The notes beneath the pieces were generated by a model. That model saw nothing but the letters and a program-made list of their open reading frames with translations, was not told the origin of the DNA and ran no database searches. Below are positions 27,349-37,100 of a stretch of 64,000 nucleotides of DNA, piece after piece. The DNA is from a bacterium (GTDB lineage Bacteria; Krumholzibacteriota; Krumholzibacteriia; LZORAL124-64-63). Made by a program: the position numbers and the translations under genes. The stretch covers positions 62,001-126,000 of the forward strand of contig JADJYS010000001.1 of NCBI GenBank assembly GCA_016719645.1. The letters are read 5' to 3'. Position 1 is the first letter of the stretch; the number at the start of each line of letters is the position of its first letter.

Positions 27349-27831
27349 ATGCCCTCGCCATCGTCGCCCCACGACCCGGCCCTGCAGCTGCTGCCCTCGC
27401 CCGTGGTCGTCGTCGGCGCCGCGGACGGCCCGCGCCGCGGCGGCCTGACCGCGGCCTGGGTGACGCGGGTGTCGTCCGCGCCGGCGCTGCTCGCGGTCGC
27501 GGTCTCGCCGCTGCGCCACACGCACGGCCTGCTGCGCGACGGGGGGGAGTTCACCGTCTCGGTGCTGCACGAAGGGCAGGTGGAGGTCGCGCGCCGGTTC
27601 GGCCTGCAGTCGGGGCGCGATCTCGACAAGTGGCGGGGCACGGACTCCGTCACGATGGGCGGCGGGGCGCCCGCGCTGCGGGACTGCGCGGCCCGCCTGC
27701 TGTGCCGCCTGATCGGCCGCCACCCGGCCGGCGACCACGAGGTGCTGGTCGGGGAGGTGCTCGTTTCGGAGGTCGTGGGGGGCGGCCCCGCGCTGCCGAT
27801 GCGCGGAACCGACTACGCCCCGCGAGGTTGA
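27349..27831 (+). CDS. Flavin reductase-like domain protein
   Basis: A 160-residue protein that fits the split-barrel flavin_reductase-like family (FMN-binding): early PSPVVVVGA strand, GGLTAAWVTRVSSAPALLAVAVSPLRHTHGLL core, and the GEFTVSVL segment. Such proteins bind FMN and reduce flavins or act as oxidoreductases of unknown substrate. It starts 46 bp after the histidine kinase stop, so they may share a transcript. Confidence 0.75.
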   Translation: MPSPSSPHDPALQLLPSPVVVVGAADGPRRGGLTAAWVTRVSSAPALLAVAVSPLRHTHGLLRDGGEFTVSVLHEGQVEVARRFGLQSGRDLDKWRGTDSVTMGGGAPALRDCAARLLCRLIGRHPAGDHEVLVGEVLVSEVVGGGPALPMRGTDYAPRG

Positions 27832-27841
27832 AGAGAGCCTG

Positions 27842-27869
27842 TTGCAAACGACGCGGATTCCGGTATCCT
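27842..27869 (+). promoter_or_regulatory. Candidate promoter for the cupin gene
   Basis: TTGCAA (27842-27847) and TATCCT (27864-27869) with a 16-bp spacer, about 47 bp upstream of the cupin start. Each hexamer matches about 4/6 of consensus. Confidence 0.35.
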
Positions 27870-27915
27870 GACCCTAGTGGAACCTGCCTCCAACAACCCA
27901 CCCTGGGAGGTCTCC

Positions 27916-28269
27916 ATGGCCAGACTGCAAGCGGCCGACACCATGTGGCCCGACGAAGTCCTGAAGCTCCCCGCGATCGAATTCCACGTCTCCGGCGTGA
28001 CCGGACATTCCCTGAAAAACCACGAGAAGCAGGTGACGTTCTTCCGCTTCGACGAAGGCGTGACCGTCCCCGACCACAGCCACGGCGCCCAGTGGGGCTA
28101 CCTCGTCACCGGCGAGATGACCCTGGAGATCGAGGGGCGCACCGAGCTGTACCAGGCCGGCGACGTCTACTACATCCCCGCCGGCAAGAAGCACCGCACC
28201 TCGTTCAGCCAGACGTCGCACGTGATCGACATGGGCGACGATCCCCAGCGCTACCCCCTGCGGGGCTAG
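27916..28269 (+). CDS. Single-domain cupin protein
   Basis: A 117-residue small beta-barrel. The cupin 1 motif is PDHSHGAQWGYLVTGEMTLEI with metal-type His residues; the cupin 2 motif is AGDVYYIPAGKKHRT with the last conserved His. The start at 27916 is supported by GGGAGG 6 nt upstream; an upstream ATG at 27877 lacks one. Such proteins are small metal-binding enzymes or sensors; substrate unknown. Ended by a perfect hairpin. Confidence 0.85.
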   Translation: MARLQAADTMWPDEVLKLPAIEFHVSGVTGHSLKNHEKQVTFFRFDEGVTVPDHSHGAQWGYLVTGEMTLEIEGRTELYQAGDVYYIPAGKKHRTSFSQTSHVIDMGDDPQRYPLRG

Positions 28270-28285
28270 CCGACCGGCGCGAGAA

Positions 28286-28315
28286 GGGGGCCGGAACGCG
28301 CGCGTTCCGGCCCCC
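28286..28315. terminator. Bidirectional terminator between cupin and M16 peptidase genes
   Basis: Perfect 30-bp palindrome: 28286-28300 pairs with 28301-28315 (central bases would form the loop). It sits between two convergent genes. Confidence 0.7.
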
Positions 28316-28335
28316 GTGCGTCCGCAGCGGCCGGC

Positions 28336-31011
28336 TCACGCCGGTCCCAGCACCACTTCCCAGCGATCCTCGGTTCCGAGGTAGCGCGCGGCGGCGTCGC
28401 GCACCCGGCGCGGCGTCAGCGCGCGGATCTCCTGCAGGTGGTGGGCGATGTTGTTGGGCGCGCGGCCGTAGAGCACGTCGGCGCCGCAGCGGCTCGCCCG
28501 CGCGGCGTTGCTCTGCCGCGAGATCAGCAGATTGCCCAGCAGGCGCGCGCGGGCCCGCGCGAACTCGGCGGCGGCCGCCGGTTCCGTGGCGATGCGGCGC
28601 AGTTCCTCGACCAGGGCGGCCGCGGCCGCGTCCTCGGTCGCGGGATCGGTCAGCACGTAACCCACCAGCATGCCCGGCGCGAAGCCGCGGGCGGCCTGGA
28701 TCCCGGTCGTGTAGCACAGGGAGCGGCGGTTGCGCAGGGCCTCGAAGAGCCGCCCGCTCTGGCCGTTCAGCAGACTCTGCAGCAGCGCCAGCGCGGCGCG
28801 GTCGGTGTTCGGATCCAGCGGGCCGCGCCAGCCGCACAGCACCACGCTCTGGCGCACGTCGCGCGTGATGCGCATGCGCTCGACGCCGGCGGCCGCCGGC
28901 ACGCGGTCCAGCGGCGGCAGCGGCGGCGAGGGGGCGTCGGGCAGGTCGGCCAGCACGTCCTCGATCCGCGCCGCGAGGCGGTCGCGGTCGACGTCGCCCG
29001 AGACCACCACGTGCACGTTGCGCGACGTCCACAGGCGGGCGTGATGGGCGACCAGGTCGTCGCGGGTCAGATCCGGCAGCGAGGTCTCGGTGCCGGCCAT
29101 GGGCGAGCCGTACGGGTGGTCCGGGTACATCGCGGCGCGCAGACTGCGCGCCGCGGCCTGGAAGGGGTCGTCCTGCTGGGCCTGCAGGTCGTCCAGCGCG
29201 AGGCGGCGCTCCTGCTCCAGCTCGTCGGCGGGGAAGGCGGGCGCGCAGGCCAGGCGGCCCAGCCGCTCCAGCAGGGGGTCCAGGCGCGCCGTGAGGCCCG
29301 GTCAGCGACAGGCCGCGTGGTCGCGGGCCGAGAAGGGGGACAGCGAGGCGCCGCAGCTTTCGACGGCGGCGTGCAGCGCGGCCGCGTCCTCCTGCGCCGT
29401 CGCCTTGGCCTGGACCTGCTGCGTCAGGTTGGCCAGCCCTTCCTGCCCCGGCAACTGGTGGCAGACGCCGCCGGCGGCGTAGAGGCTCAGCGTCGCCACC
29501 GGCAGGCTGCGGTCCTGGCGCACATAGAAGCGCAGTCCGTCGCGCAGGATGATCTCTTCGAAGGGACGGTCGTTCTTGGCCGTGGCCTTGGTGGCCGGGG
29601 TCACCTGGGCCGACGCGGCCGCGGCGATCGCCGGTGCCGTCGGCGCCGATCCCGTCCCGTCCTCGCGCCCGCCGAGCCGCGGCGCCAGCAGCGCCTCCCA
29701 GGCGGCGGCGTCGGCGGGGATCCCGTCGCCGTCGCCGCCGGCCGGGGCGTAGACGAGCACCGACGCCTCCTCGCGCACGAACAGGCGCCGGCAGAGGCGC
29801 TGGACGTCGGCGCCGGTCACCGCCGCCACCCGCTGCGGCCAGTCGAAGGCGGCCTGCGGGTCCCCCATGGCGTCGTGCCAGCCCAGGTTCGCGGCGCGCC
29901 CCTGCACCGTCTCGAGCCCGAAGGCGTAGCCGCGCTCGGTGCGGACGCGGGCGCGGTCCAGTTCGGCCTCGTCCGGCGGCGCGTCCTTCATCTGCTGCAG
30001 CAGGCCGCCGATCTCCGCGACGGCCGCTGCGACCTTCGCGGCTTCGGTCTCGAAGTCCACCACCAGGAGCCCTTCGCGCGGGCCGGACTCGCTCAGCAGG
30101 CCGATGCCGCCGACCAGCTGCAGCTCTTCCTGGATGCGCCGGTAGAGCCGCGCGCTGCGGCCGTCCGACAAGATCTGCAGCACGACGGCCAGGACCGGCT
30201 GGTCGGGATCGTTTTCGGCCACACCCGGCAACAGCAGCTTGGCGTAGACGCGCTGCAGGTCGCCGCGCGCGAGCCGGGCCCGCAGGCGGTCGTGGGGCGG
30301 CTCGCAGGCCGGCGACGGCAGTTCGTAGGGGCGCGGCGGCGCTTCGGGGCCGAAGGTCGCGGCCAGCAGTTCCAAGACCGCTTCGGCATCGATGTCGCCC
30401 ACCACCACGGCGGTCATGCGGTCGGGCTGGTAGGCGGCCCGCCAGAAGTCGAGGATCCGCTCGCGGGGCGTGGACAGCAGGTCCTCGTCCCGCCCGCCGA
30501 TCGGGTGGCGGTAGGGGCTGACGTCGCGCGCCAGCTCCAGACCCCAGCGCCAGGTCACGCCGAAGCCCGAGGGCTGATCGTCGTACATGTGGTTCTCGTG
30601 GACCAGCACCTGGCGCTCGGCGTCCAGCGACGCGGCCTCGAATTCCGAGTGGAACAGGGCGTCGTGCAGGATGTCGACGGCGGCGGGCAGGTGCTCCGCC
30701 GGCACGGTGATGTGGTAGTTCGTGGTCTCGTAACCGGTGCCGGCGTTGGTGGTGCCGCCGAGGTCGGCGACCTCGCGCGCGAAGTCGCCCTCGGCCCGCC
30801 GCGCGGTGCCCTTGAACAGCAGGTGCTCGATGCCGTGCGCCCAGCCGCGCACCCCGTCGGGCTCCAGGTTCGAGCCGACGCGCACCCAGATGTTGCAGAC
30901 CGCCACGGGGCTGCGGCGGTCCTCCATGACGATCAGGCGCATGCCGTTGGTCAGGCTGGCGGTGACGGCGCCGCCCATTTTTCCGCGGGTGGCCAGGTGG
31001 CGCAGCGGCAT
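28336..31011 (-). CDS. M16-family zinc metallopeptidase (two-domain, insulinase-like) with an internal in-frame stop
   Basis: About 891 codons. The active site HGIEH (the HXXEH zinc motif) is in the first M16 domain and is followed by a downstream Glu-containing segment; the second half is the inactive M16 repeat. An in-frame TGA at 29302-29304 interrupts it between DHAACR and LTARLDPLL, and the same frame continues perfectly to 28336. Shifting the frame across this spot reads GLSLTG, which fits M16 sequences, so a missing base near 29312-29317 and an extra C in the run 29297-29299 would explain the stop as two compensating errors. TGA is used as a normal stop by priA and other genes here, so recoding is unlikely. 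No obvious signal peptide: cytoplasmic or periplasmic uncertain. Confidence 0.82.
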
Positions 31012-31172
31012 CGTGTCTCCCTGGGCGTCGGTGTCAGGCGCGAGCCGCCCGCGGCGCACCCCGTCGCGGCCCGGCCAGAGTAAACGGGACGGTCCCAATG
31101 GCGACCACGGATTGACGGGCGGCGGCGGGTGTGACAGCCTGCGTCTAGATTGGGGGGCCGAACGGAGGGGAC

Positions 31173-32063
31173 GTGAACGCGACACCGGACATCCTGACCA
31201 TCGACGTCGAGGAGTGGTTCCACGGCCACAACTACCTCGACCAGGCGCCGCCCGACACCTGGGAGGGGCGCGAGAGCCGCGTCGTCGGCAACACCGGGCG
31301 CTGCCTCGACCTGCTGGCGAAGCACAAGGTGACCGGGACCTTCTTCGTCCTGGGCTGGACCGCCGAGCGCCACCCGGACCTGATCCGCCGCATCGCCGGC
31401 GCCGGCCACGAGATCGCCTGCCACTCGTACGCGCACCCGGTCGTCCACCAGCTCACGCCCGAGGAGTTCCGCGCCGATCTGCGCCGGGCGCGCGCGGCGC
31501 TGGCCGCCGCCGGCGTCGACCGCGTCGACGGCTACCGCGCTCCGAGCTTCACCATCACCCCCGCGGTGCACGATTACCTGCACGTGCTGCGCGAGGAGGG
31601 CTTCACCTACGACTGCTCCCTGTTCCCCGTCCACCACCCGCACTACGGGCAACCCGCGTCGCCGCGCCGGCCCTTCCTGCTGCAACTTTCCGACGATGGC
31701 AGCGACCCGCTGCTGGTCATGCCCATGACCACCGCGCGCGTCCTGGGCGTGAACGTCGGCTTCGCCGGCGGCGCCTACCTGCGCCTGCTGCCGGTGCCCG
31801 CCTACCGCGCCCTGCGCGCGCTCGCCCGCCGCCAGGGCCAGCCGATCGTCACCTACCTGCACCCCTGGGAGCTGGACGACTGGCGTCCCGGCCGCATCGG
31901 CCAGTCGCCGGTGAAGCGGCTGCTCAGCCAGGGGGGGCAGAACTCGACCTTCGCCAAGCTGGAGGGCGTGCTGCGCGGCGGGAATTTCGTCACGATGGGG
32001 GAGCACGCCGCTTCGCTGCGGCGACGTGGAGACCTACCGACGCGAACGCTGCCATTGGTCTGA
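31173..32063 (+). CDS. Polysaccharide deacetylase (NodB fold, XrtA/DUF3473-like)
   Basis: A 296-residue carbohydrate esterase 4-type enzyme. Metal-site residues are visible: the first acidic motif TIDVEEW and the HSYAH (HSxxH) motif at about residues 89-93. The early DVEEWFHG and the later LHPWEL segment are typical of the group linked to exopolysaccharide/exosortase loci, although no exosortase gene is in the window. It would N-deacetylate an amino sugar polymer. GTG start, supported by GGAGGGG. Convergent with the GH13 lipoprotein, with only 9 bp between stops. Confidence 0.87.
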   Translation: MNATPDILTIDVEEWFHGHNYLDQAPPDTWEGRESRVVGNTGRCLDLLAKHKVTGTFFVLGWTAERHPDLIRRIAGAGHEIACHSYAHPVVHQLTPEEFRADLRRARAALAAAGVDRVDGYRAPSFTITPAVHDYLHVLREEGFTYDCSLFPVHHPHYGQPASPRRPFLLQLSDDGSDPLLVMPMTTARVLGVNVGFAGGAYLRLLPVPAYRALRALARRQGQPIVTYLHPWELDDWRPGRIGQSPVKRLLSQGGQNSTFAKLEGVLRGGNFVTMGEHAASLRRRGDLPTRTLPLV

Positions 32064-32072
32064 AACTCGGGC

Positions 32073-33953
32073 TTACTCAGGAACTCCGGTCGACCCATCC
32101 GCTTTGCGCCACAACGCCCCCGACGAAGCCGGCTGCGCGAACACGAGCTGGTTGCCCGTGATCTCGACCGCCTCCCAGGCCCCATTCTGCGGATGGTAGC
32201 GGTGCCAGGTCCCGTTCACGGGGAACGCCACCGGCCAGGTGTGGTCGTTGTGGTCGAAGTTCAGCGCCACGACGATCTCCGCCTGCGACGACACGGCCCC
32301 GCCGCGCCAGTAGCAGAGGGTGCGGTCGTAGTGGTCGGCGTCGGCGGCGCGCCAGGTGAACCAGGTGCGTTCGGAGGCCAGGGCGGTCTCGTCGCGGCGC
32401 AGCCGGATGAGGTTGCGGTAGACGGCGCGCAGGTCCTGGTCGCCGGTGGTCCAGTCGATCTTGAAGGTGGTCGGGTCGCCGGGGCGGAACTCGTCGCAGC
32501 CGATCTCCTGGCCGTTGTAGAGCATCGGGATGCCGACGCTGGTCAGCAGCGCGAAGGCGCCCAGCTCCGATTTCTGCCGGCCGCCGACCGCCCGGGCGTC
32601 GGCCGAGCCGTAGGTGTCCACGGCCCAGGCGATGCGGTTCTCGTCGTGCGTCTCGAGGGACTTCACGTCGCTGAAGCCGTCGCCATTGACGCCGTCGTAC
32701 TGGCTGTTGGCGCCGATCACGTTGGCCGAGGCCCACATGTTGCGGCAGCCGAAGCTCCAGCAGCCGAGGCTGATCGCGGTCGAGCCGCGCCAGGCGAAGC
32801 CGTTCTGCGTCAGGTTCGTGGACATCACCTGCAGGAAGTTGTTGCCGCCGCCGCCCCAGCCGTCGGTGTGGTTGCCGCCCCACTGGGCGTCGTAGCCGTG
32901 GGTGACGGCGTTGCCCTCGTTGGGGTAGCGGAAATCCTCGCCGATCAGCAGCAGGTCCGGGCGCGCGGCGCGCAGCTCGTCGCGCAGGTACTCCCAGGTC
33001 GCCCAGCCCTCGCCGGCCACGTAGTCGAAGCGGAACCCGTCCACCTTGTACGTGTCGACCCAGTGCAGCATCGCGTCGCGGACGTGGGCCTTCAGGGCGG
33101 GGTCGCTCCAGTTCAGCTCGACCATGCCCCAGGGGTTCGACTCGGTCGTGGTGAAGTGGTAGGTCCCGGCGAAGGTGTCCAGCTGGCGCAGGATGCCGCC
33201 GCCGGCCTGATGGTTCAAAACGACGTCCAGGATGACCGCCATGCCGCGTTCGTGGCAGCGGTCCACGAGCAGGGCGAAGAAGTACGGCGAGCCGTAGGCG
33301 GGGTTGGGCGCGGCGTACAGCACCGGGTCGTAGCCCCAGCCGTTGTAGGAGGGGGCGTTGACGGGCATCAGCTCGATGGCGTTGACGCCCAGGTCCACCA
33401 GGTTCGGACCGGTGTCCAGACCGCTGATGATGCCGGAGAAGGTGCCGGCGGCCGAGAAGTCGTTCGGGGCGATCTCGTAGATGACCAGTTTGGTGCGGTC
33501 GACCGGCGTCGCCAGGTCGCGGATCGAGGGCAGCGTCCGGCCGTAGAGGGCGTTGGCCTGCGCGGGATCGCCGCCGCTCTGGACCTCGGGGGCCATCGGA
33601 TCGGTCAGCCAGGTGACCACGCCGCCCCGGCGCAGGACGAACTTGTAGGCCTGGACGCCCGCGGGCAGGTCGGTGCCGTAGCGCCAGGTGACGCCGTCGC
33701 CGTCGGGGACGAAGGCGTAGGCCGGGTTCTGGGTGGCCCAGCTGTTGAAGGCGCCGGCGAGGTGGACTGAATCGGCCCCGTAGACGCGCAGGACGAAGCT
33801 GTCGGGTTGGACCTGGACCATCGAGGAAGATGATTCCCGGGCCGTCTGCGGGGCGCCTGCGGGGGCGACGGGTTGATCGGCCGTGCAGCCGTGCAGCAGC
33901 AGGGCCGTCATGAGCAGGGCAGACGAGACCAGCAGGGACCGCATCGAATTCAT
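32073..33953 (-). CDS. Alpha-amylase family (GH13) lipoprotein
   Basis: A 626-residue lipoprotein: signal peptide with LLLHGC lipobox, acylated Cys about residue 23. Residues about 50-110 form a CBM48/E-set-like N-domain (LAGAFNSWA). The GH13 barrel follows with region I DVVLNH (243-248), nucleophile D310 in DGFRFD, acid/base E339 in IGEDF and transition-state D437 in ETHDENR. All catalytic residues are present, so it should cleave alpha-1,4 and/or alpha-1,6 glucosidic bonds. Probably periplasmic or cell-surface anchored. ATG at 33953 is preferred over an upstream in-frame ATG because GGGAG lies just before it. Confidence 0.9.
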   Translation of the reverse strand: MNSMRSLLVSSALLMTALLLHGCTADQPVAPAGAPQTARESSSSMVQVQPDSFVLRVYGADSVHLAGAFNSWATQNPAYAFVPDGDGVTWRYGTDLPAGVQAYKFVLRRGGVVTWLTDPMAPEVQSGGDPAQANALYGRTLPSIRDLATPVDRTKLVIYEIAPNDFSAAGTFSGIISGLDTGPNLVDLGVNAIELMPVNAPSYNGWGYDPVLYAAPNPAYGSPYFFALLVDRCHERGMAVILDVVLNHQAGGGILRQLDTFAGTYHFTTTESNPWGMVELNWSDPALKAHVRDAMLHWVDTYKVDGFRFDYVAGEGWATWEYLRDELRAARPDLLLIGEDFRYPNEGNAVTHGYDAQWGGNHTDGWGGGGNNFLQVMSTNLTQNGFAWRGSTAISLGCWSFGCRNMWASANVIGANSQYDGVNGDGFSDVKSLETHDENRIAWAVDTYGSADARAVGGRQKSELGAFALLTSVGIPMLYNGQEIGCDEFRPGDPTTFKIDWTTGDQDLRAVYRNLIRLRRDETALASERTWFTWRAADADHYDRTLCYWRGGAVSSQAEIVVALNFDHNDHTWPVAFPVNGTWHRYHPQNGAWEAVEITGNQLVFAQPASSGALWRKADGSTGVPE

Positions 33954-34043
33954 GGGACTCCCGTCGGGTGGGTCGAAGTTCATCTAATGATAACACAAAT
34001 ACGGGCGGGCTCCCAGACTCCTCGGATGGGTCGACAGGCCCCC

Positions 34044-34071
34044 TTGACGCCGTCGCGGCGCGTGTTACTCT
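34044..34071 (+). promoter_or_regulatory. Candidate promoter for the multi-CBM48 GH13 gene
   Basis: TTGACG (34044-34049, 5/6) and TACTCT (34066-34071) with 16 bp between them, in the 202-bp divergent gap. The start codon is about 85 bp downstream. Confidence 0.4.
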
Positions 34072-34155
34072 CCTCGTCTTGGACCATTTCCGGCGCGAGC
34101 GCCAGGCGGGGGAGACCCCCCGCCGCGCGTTTGCGCCGCCAACCGGGAGATCAAC

Positions 34156-37100
34156 ATGCGCCATCGTCCTCTGCTGTCGTCGCTCGTCGTCCTGCTGGCC
34201 GGCGTCGTGCTGGCGGCCGGCTCGCTGCCCGCCGCCGACGTGACCTTCGTCCACCGCGCCCCCGGCGCCAAGGAGGTCACCCTGGCCGGCAGCTTCAACG
34301 GCTGGAAGGCCTTCGATCTGGCCCTCAAGGACACCGGCGGCGGCGTGTGGGCCGTCGTGGTGCCCCTGGACGAGGGGACGTACGAGTACAAGTTCGTCGT
34401 CGACGGCGCCTGGCGTCAGGACCCGGCCAACCCCGTGGGCAAGGACGACGGGTACGGCGGCCAGAACTCGGTCGTGGTAGTCCCGGCCGGGACCGCCAAG
34501 CTGACCGCGGGCGGCGGCGAGGCGCCGGCCGGTCTGAAGGCGACTCCCGTCGCGACGGCGGCGGCGCCGGCGGCTGGGGCGGCGGCAGGGATGACCGTGT
34601 TCTCGCACAACGCGGGCAAGGGCGCGGCCTGTTTCCTGGCCGGCGAGTTCAACGGCTGGAACCCGACCTCCGACCGCATGGAGGACCCCGACGGCGACGG
34701 CGTCCACACCAAGGCGATGGCGCTGCCGCCCGGCCGCTACATGTACAAGTTCGTCGTCGACGGCAACTGGCTCGCCGATCCCGCGGCGGCCGAGTCGGCC
34801 GAAGACGGCTTCGGCGGCCAGAACTCCGTGGTCACCGTGGGGGCGGGCGCCGCGGTCGCGCCGCCGCCGGCCGCCGCGAAGGTTGTGGCCACTCCCGTCG
34901 CCGCCGCCGCGGGCGGCAAGACGCGCTTCGCTTTCGACGCGGGCGGCAAGATCGGCAGCTGCTTCCTCGCCGGCGAGTTCAACGGCTGGAACGCGACCGG
35001 GCAGAGCATGGACGACCCCGACGGCGACGGCGTCTACACCGCCGACGTGGACCTGGCCCCCGGCCGCTACATGTACAAGTTCGTCGTCGACGGCAACTGG
35101 AAGCAGGACCCGCAGAACCCCGAGGGCGTCGACGACGGCTTCGGCGGCAAGAACTCCGTGATCACCGTGGGCGCGGGCGGCGCCGCCGTGGCGCCGGCGC
35201 CCGCGGCCGCACCCTCCACGACGCCCGCGCCCGCCGCGGGCGGCGCCCCGGTCGAGGTGACCTTCACCTACACGCCGGTCATCTCGGGCGTGCAGAACGT
35301 GTTCCTGGCCGGCTCGTTCAACGGCTGGAGCGATGCGGCCCTGCGCCTGACCGACCCCGAGAACGACGGCACCTACAGCGTCGTGGTCCCTCTGGCCCCC
35401 GGCAACCACCAGTACAAGTTCGTGGTCGACGGCAACTGGCAGCAGGACCCGGGCAACGCCGCGGTCGAGTCCGACGGCTTCGGCGGCAACAACTCCCTGG
35501 TGGTGGTCAAGACGGGGGCGGCCGCCGTGAAGGCGGCCGAAACGGGCGCCGTCCGCGCCGCCACCGGCACCCGCACCGTGCCCTTCAAGTACGCGGCGGG
35601 CAAGTCGGCCAAGGACGTCTTCCTGGCCGGCACCTTCAACGACTGGAACGACAGCAAGCAGCGCCTGGCCGACGCCGACGGCGACGGCGTCTGGGAGACC
35701 TCGCTGCTGCTGCAGCCCGGCAGCTACCAGTACAAGTTCGTCGTGGACGGGCAGTGGAAGCAGGACCCGGCCAACCCCGAGGGCCGCGACGACGGCTTCG
35801 GCGGCCAGAACTCGGTGCTCGAGGTGGACGAGAGCTTCTCGGCCGTGGCCATCGCCCGCGGAGACGGCAAGGTCTACACCGACGACCTCGAGCCGGTCTT
35901 CGACTATTCGACCTGCAACCCCCTGACCGCGACCGAGATCGAGCTGACCGCCCGCGCGCACCTCAACGACGTGGAGCGCGTCGAGCTGTCCTACCGCGTC
36001 GACGGCGGCGACTGGATGACCGCGCCGATGACCGAGGCCGAGCACGACCCCGCCTACCAGTACTACCGCGTGCGCGTGACGCTGCCGGGGGCGGACTCCG
36101 TCCTGGAGTACGCCGTGCGCTACGTCGACGGCGCGGCGCAGGCCTGGCTGGGCGCGGCCGGACCGTCGCCGGAGCGGCCCGCGGCGGCCTTCCGCTACAC
36201 GCGCGCCATCCACCCGCCGTTTTTGACCCCCGACTGGGCCAAGGACGGCGTCATCTACCAGATCTTCGCCGACCGCTTCCGCAACGGCGACCCCGCCAAC
36301 GACCCCGACTTCTCGGAGGCCTGGTACCAGGGCGTCAACAAGCTGCCCGCCTCGGGCACGACCAACGGCGAGTACTTCCACCTCGTCGCCGACTGGAACG
36401 ACGTCTCCGGCCTGGTGCGCAGCCCCTACCGCACCGACGGCAAGCCCGACTACTACTCGTTCTACGGCGGCGACATCGCCGGCGTGCGCGAGAAGCTGGA
36501 CTACCTGCAGGACCTGGGCGTGACGGTGATCTACTTCAACCCGCTGAACCAGGCGATGAGCAACCACAAGTACGACCCGGTGGACTACAACACGGTCGAC
36601 CCGCACTTCGCCGACGAAGCGGGCTTCAAGGCCTTCGTGCAGGACGCGCACGGCCGCGGCATCCGCATCGTGGTGGACATGGCCTTCAACCACACGGGCA
36701 ACTGGCACTACGCCTTCCGCGATGCGGTCGAGAAGGGCAAGGACTCGCAGTACTGGAACTGGTACGAGTTCAAGCGCTGGCCGCTGCCGGCCTCGCGCGA
36801 CTTCACGGCGGCCGACTACTACGACTGCTGGTGGGGCTTCGGGCTGCACCCGAACCTGAACTGGGACCTCTCGCGCCCCAACAGCGCCGAGAACGGCGTC
36901 AGCGACCGCGCGCAGGCCCAGGTCAACCAGCCGCTGGTCGACTACGTGCTGAGCGTGGCGCAGTACTGGCTGGGCGACCTGGACATCGACGGCTTCCGCC
37001 TGGACGTGCCCAACGAGGTGCCGTTCTGGTTCTGGGAGGAGTTCAACGCCGCCTGCAAGCGCATCAAGCCGGACAGCTGGCTGGTGGGCGAGATCTGGGG

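Noticed and set aside
29302..29304. TGA in the M16 peptidase as selenocysteine or recoded codon
   Set aside because: No SECIS-like hairpin was recognised just downstream, the position is not a catalytic Cys, and TGA ends several other genes in this window.
34240..35833. CRISPR-like or mobile direct repeats
   Set aside because: Periodic similarity here is protein-coding and follows the CBM48 domain period; there are no short identical repeats with unique spacers.
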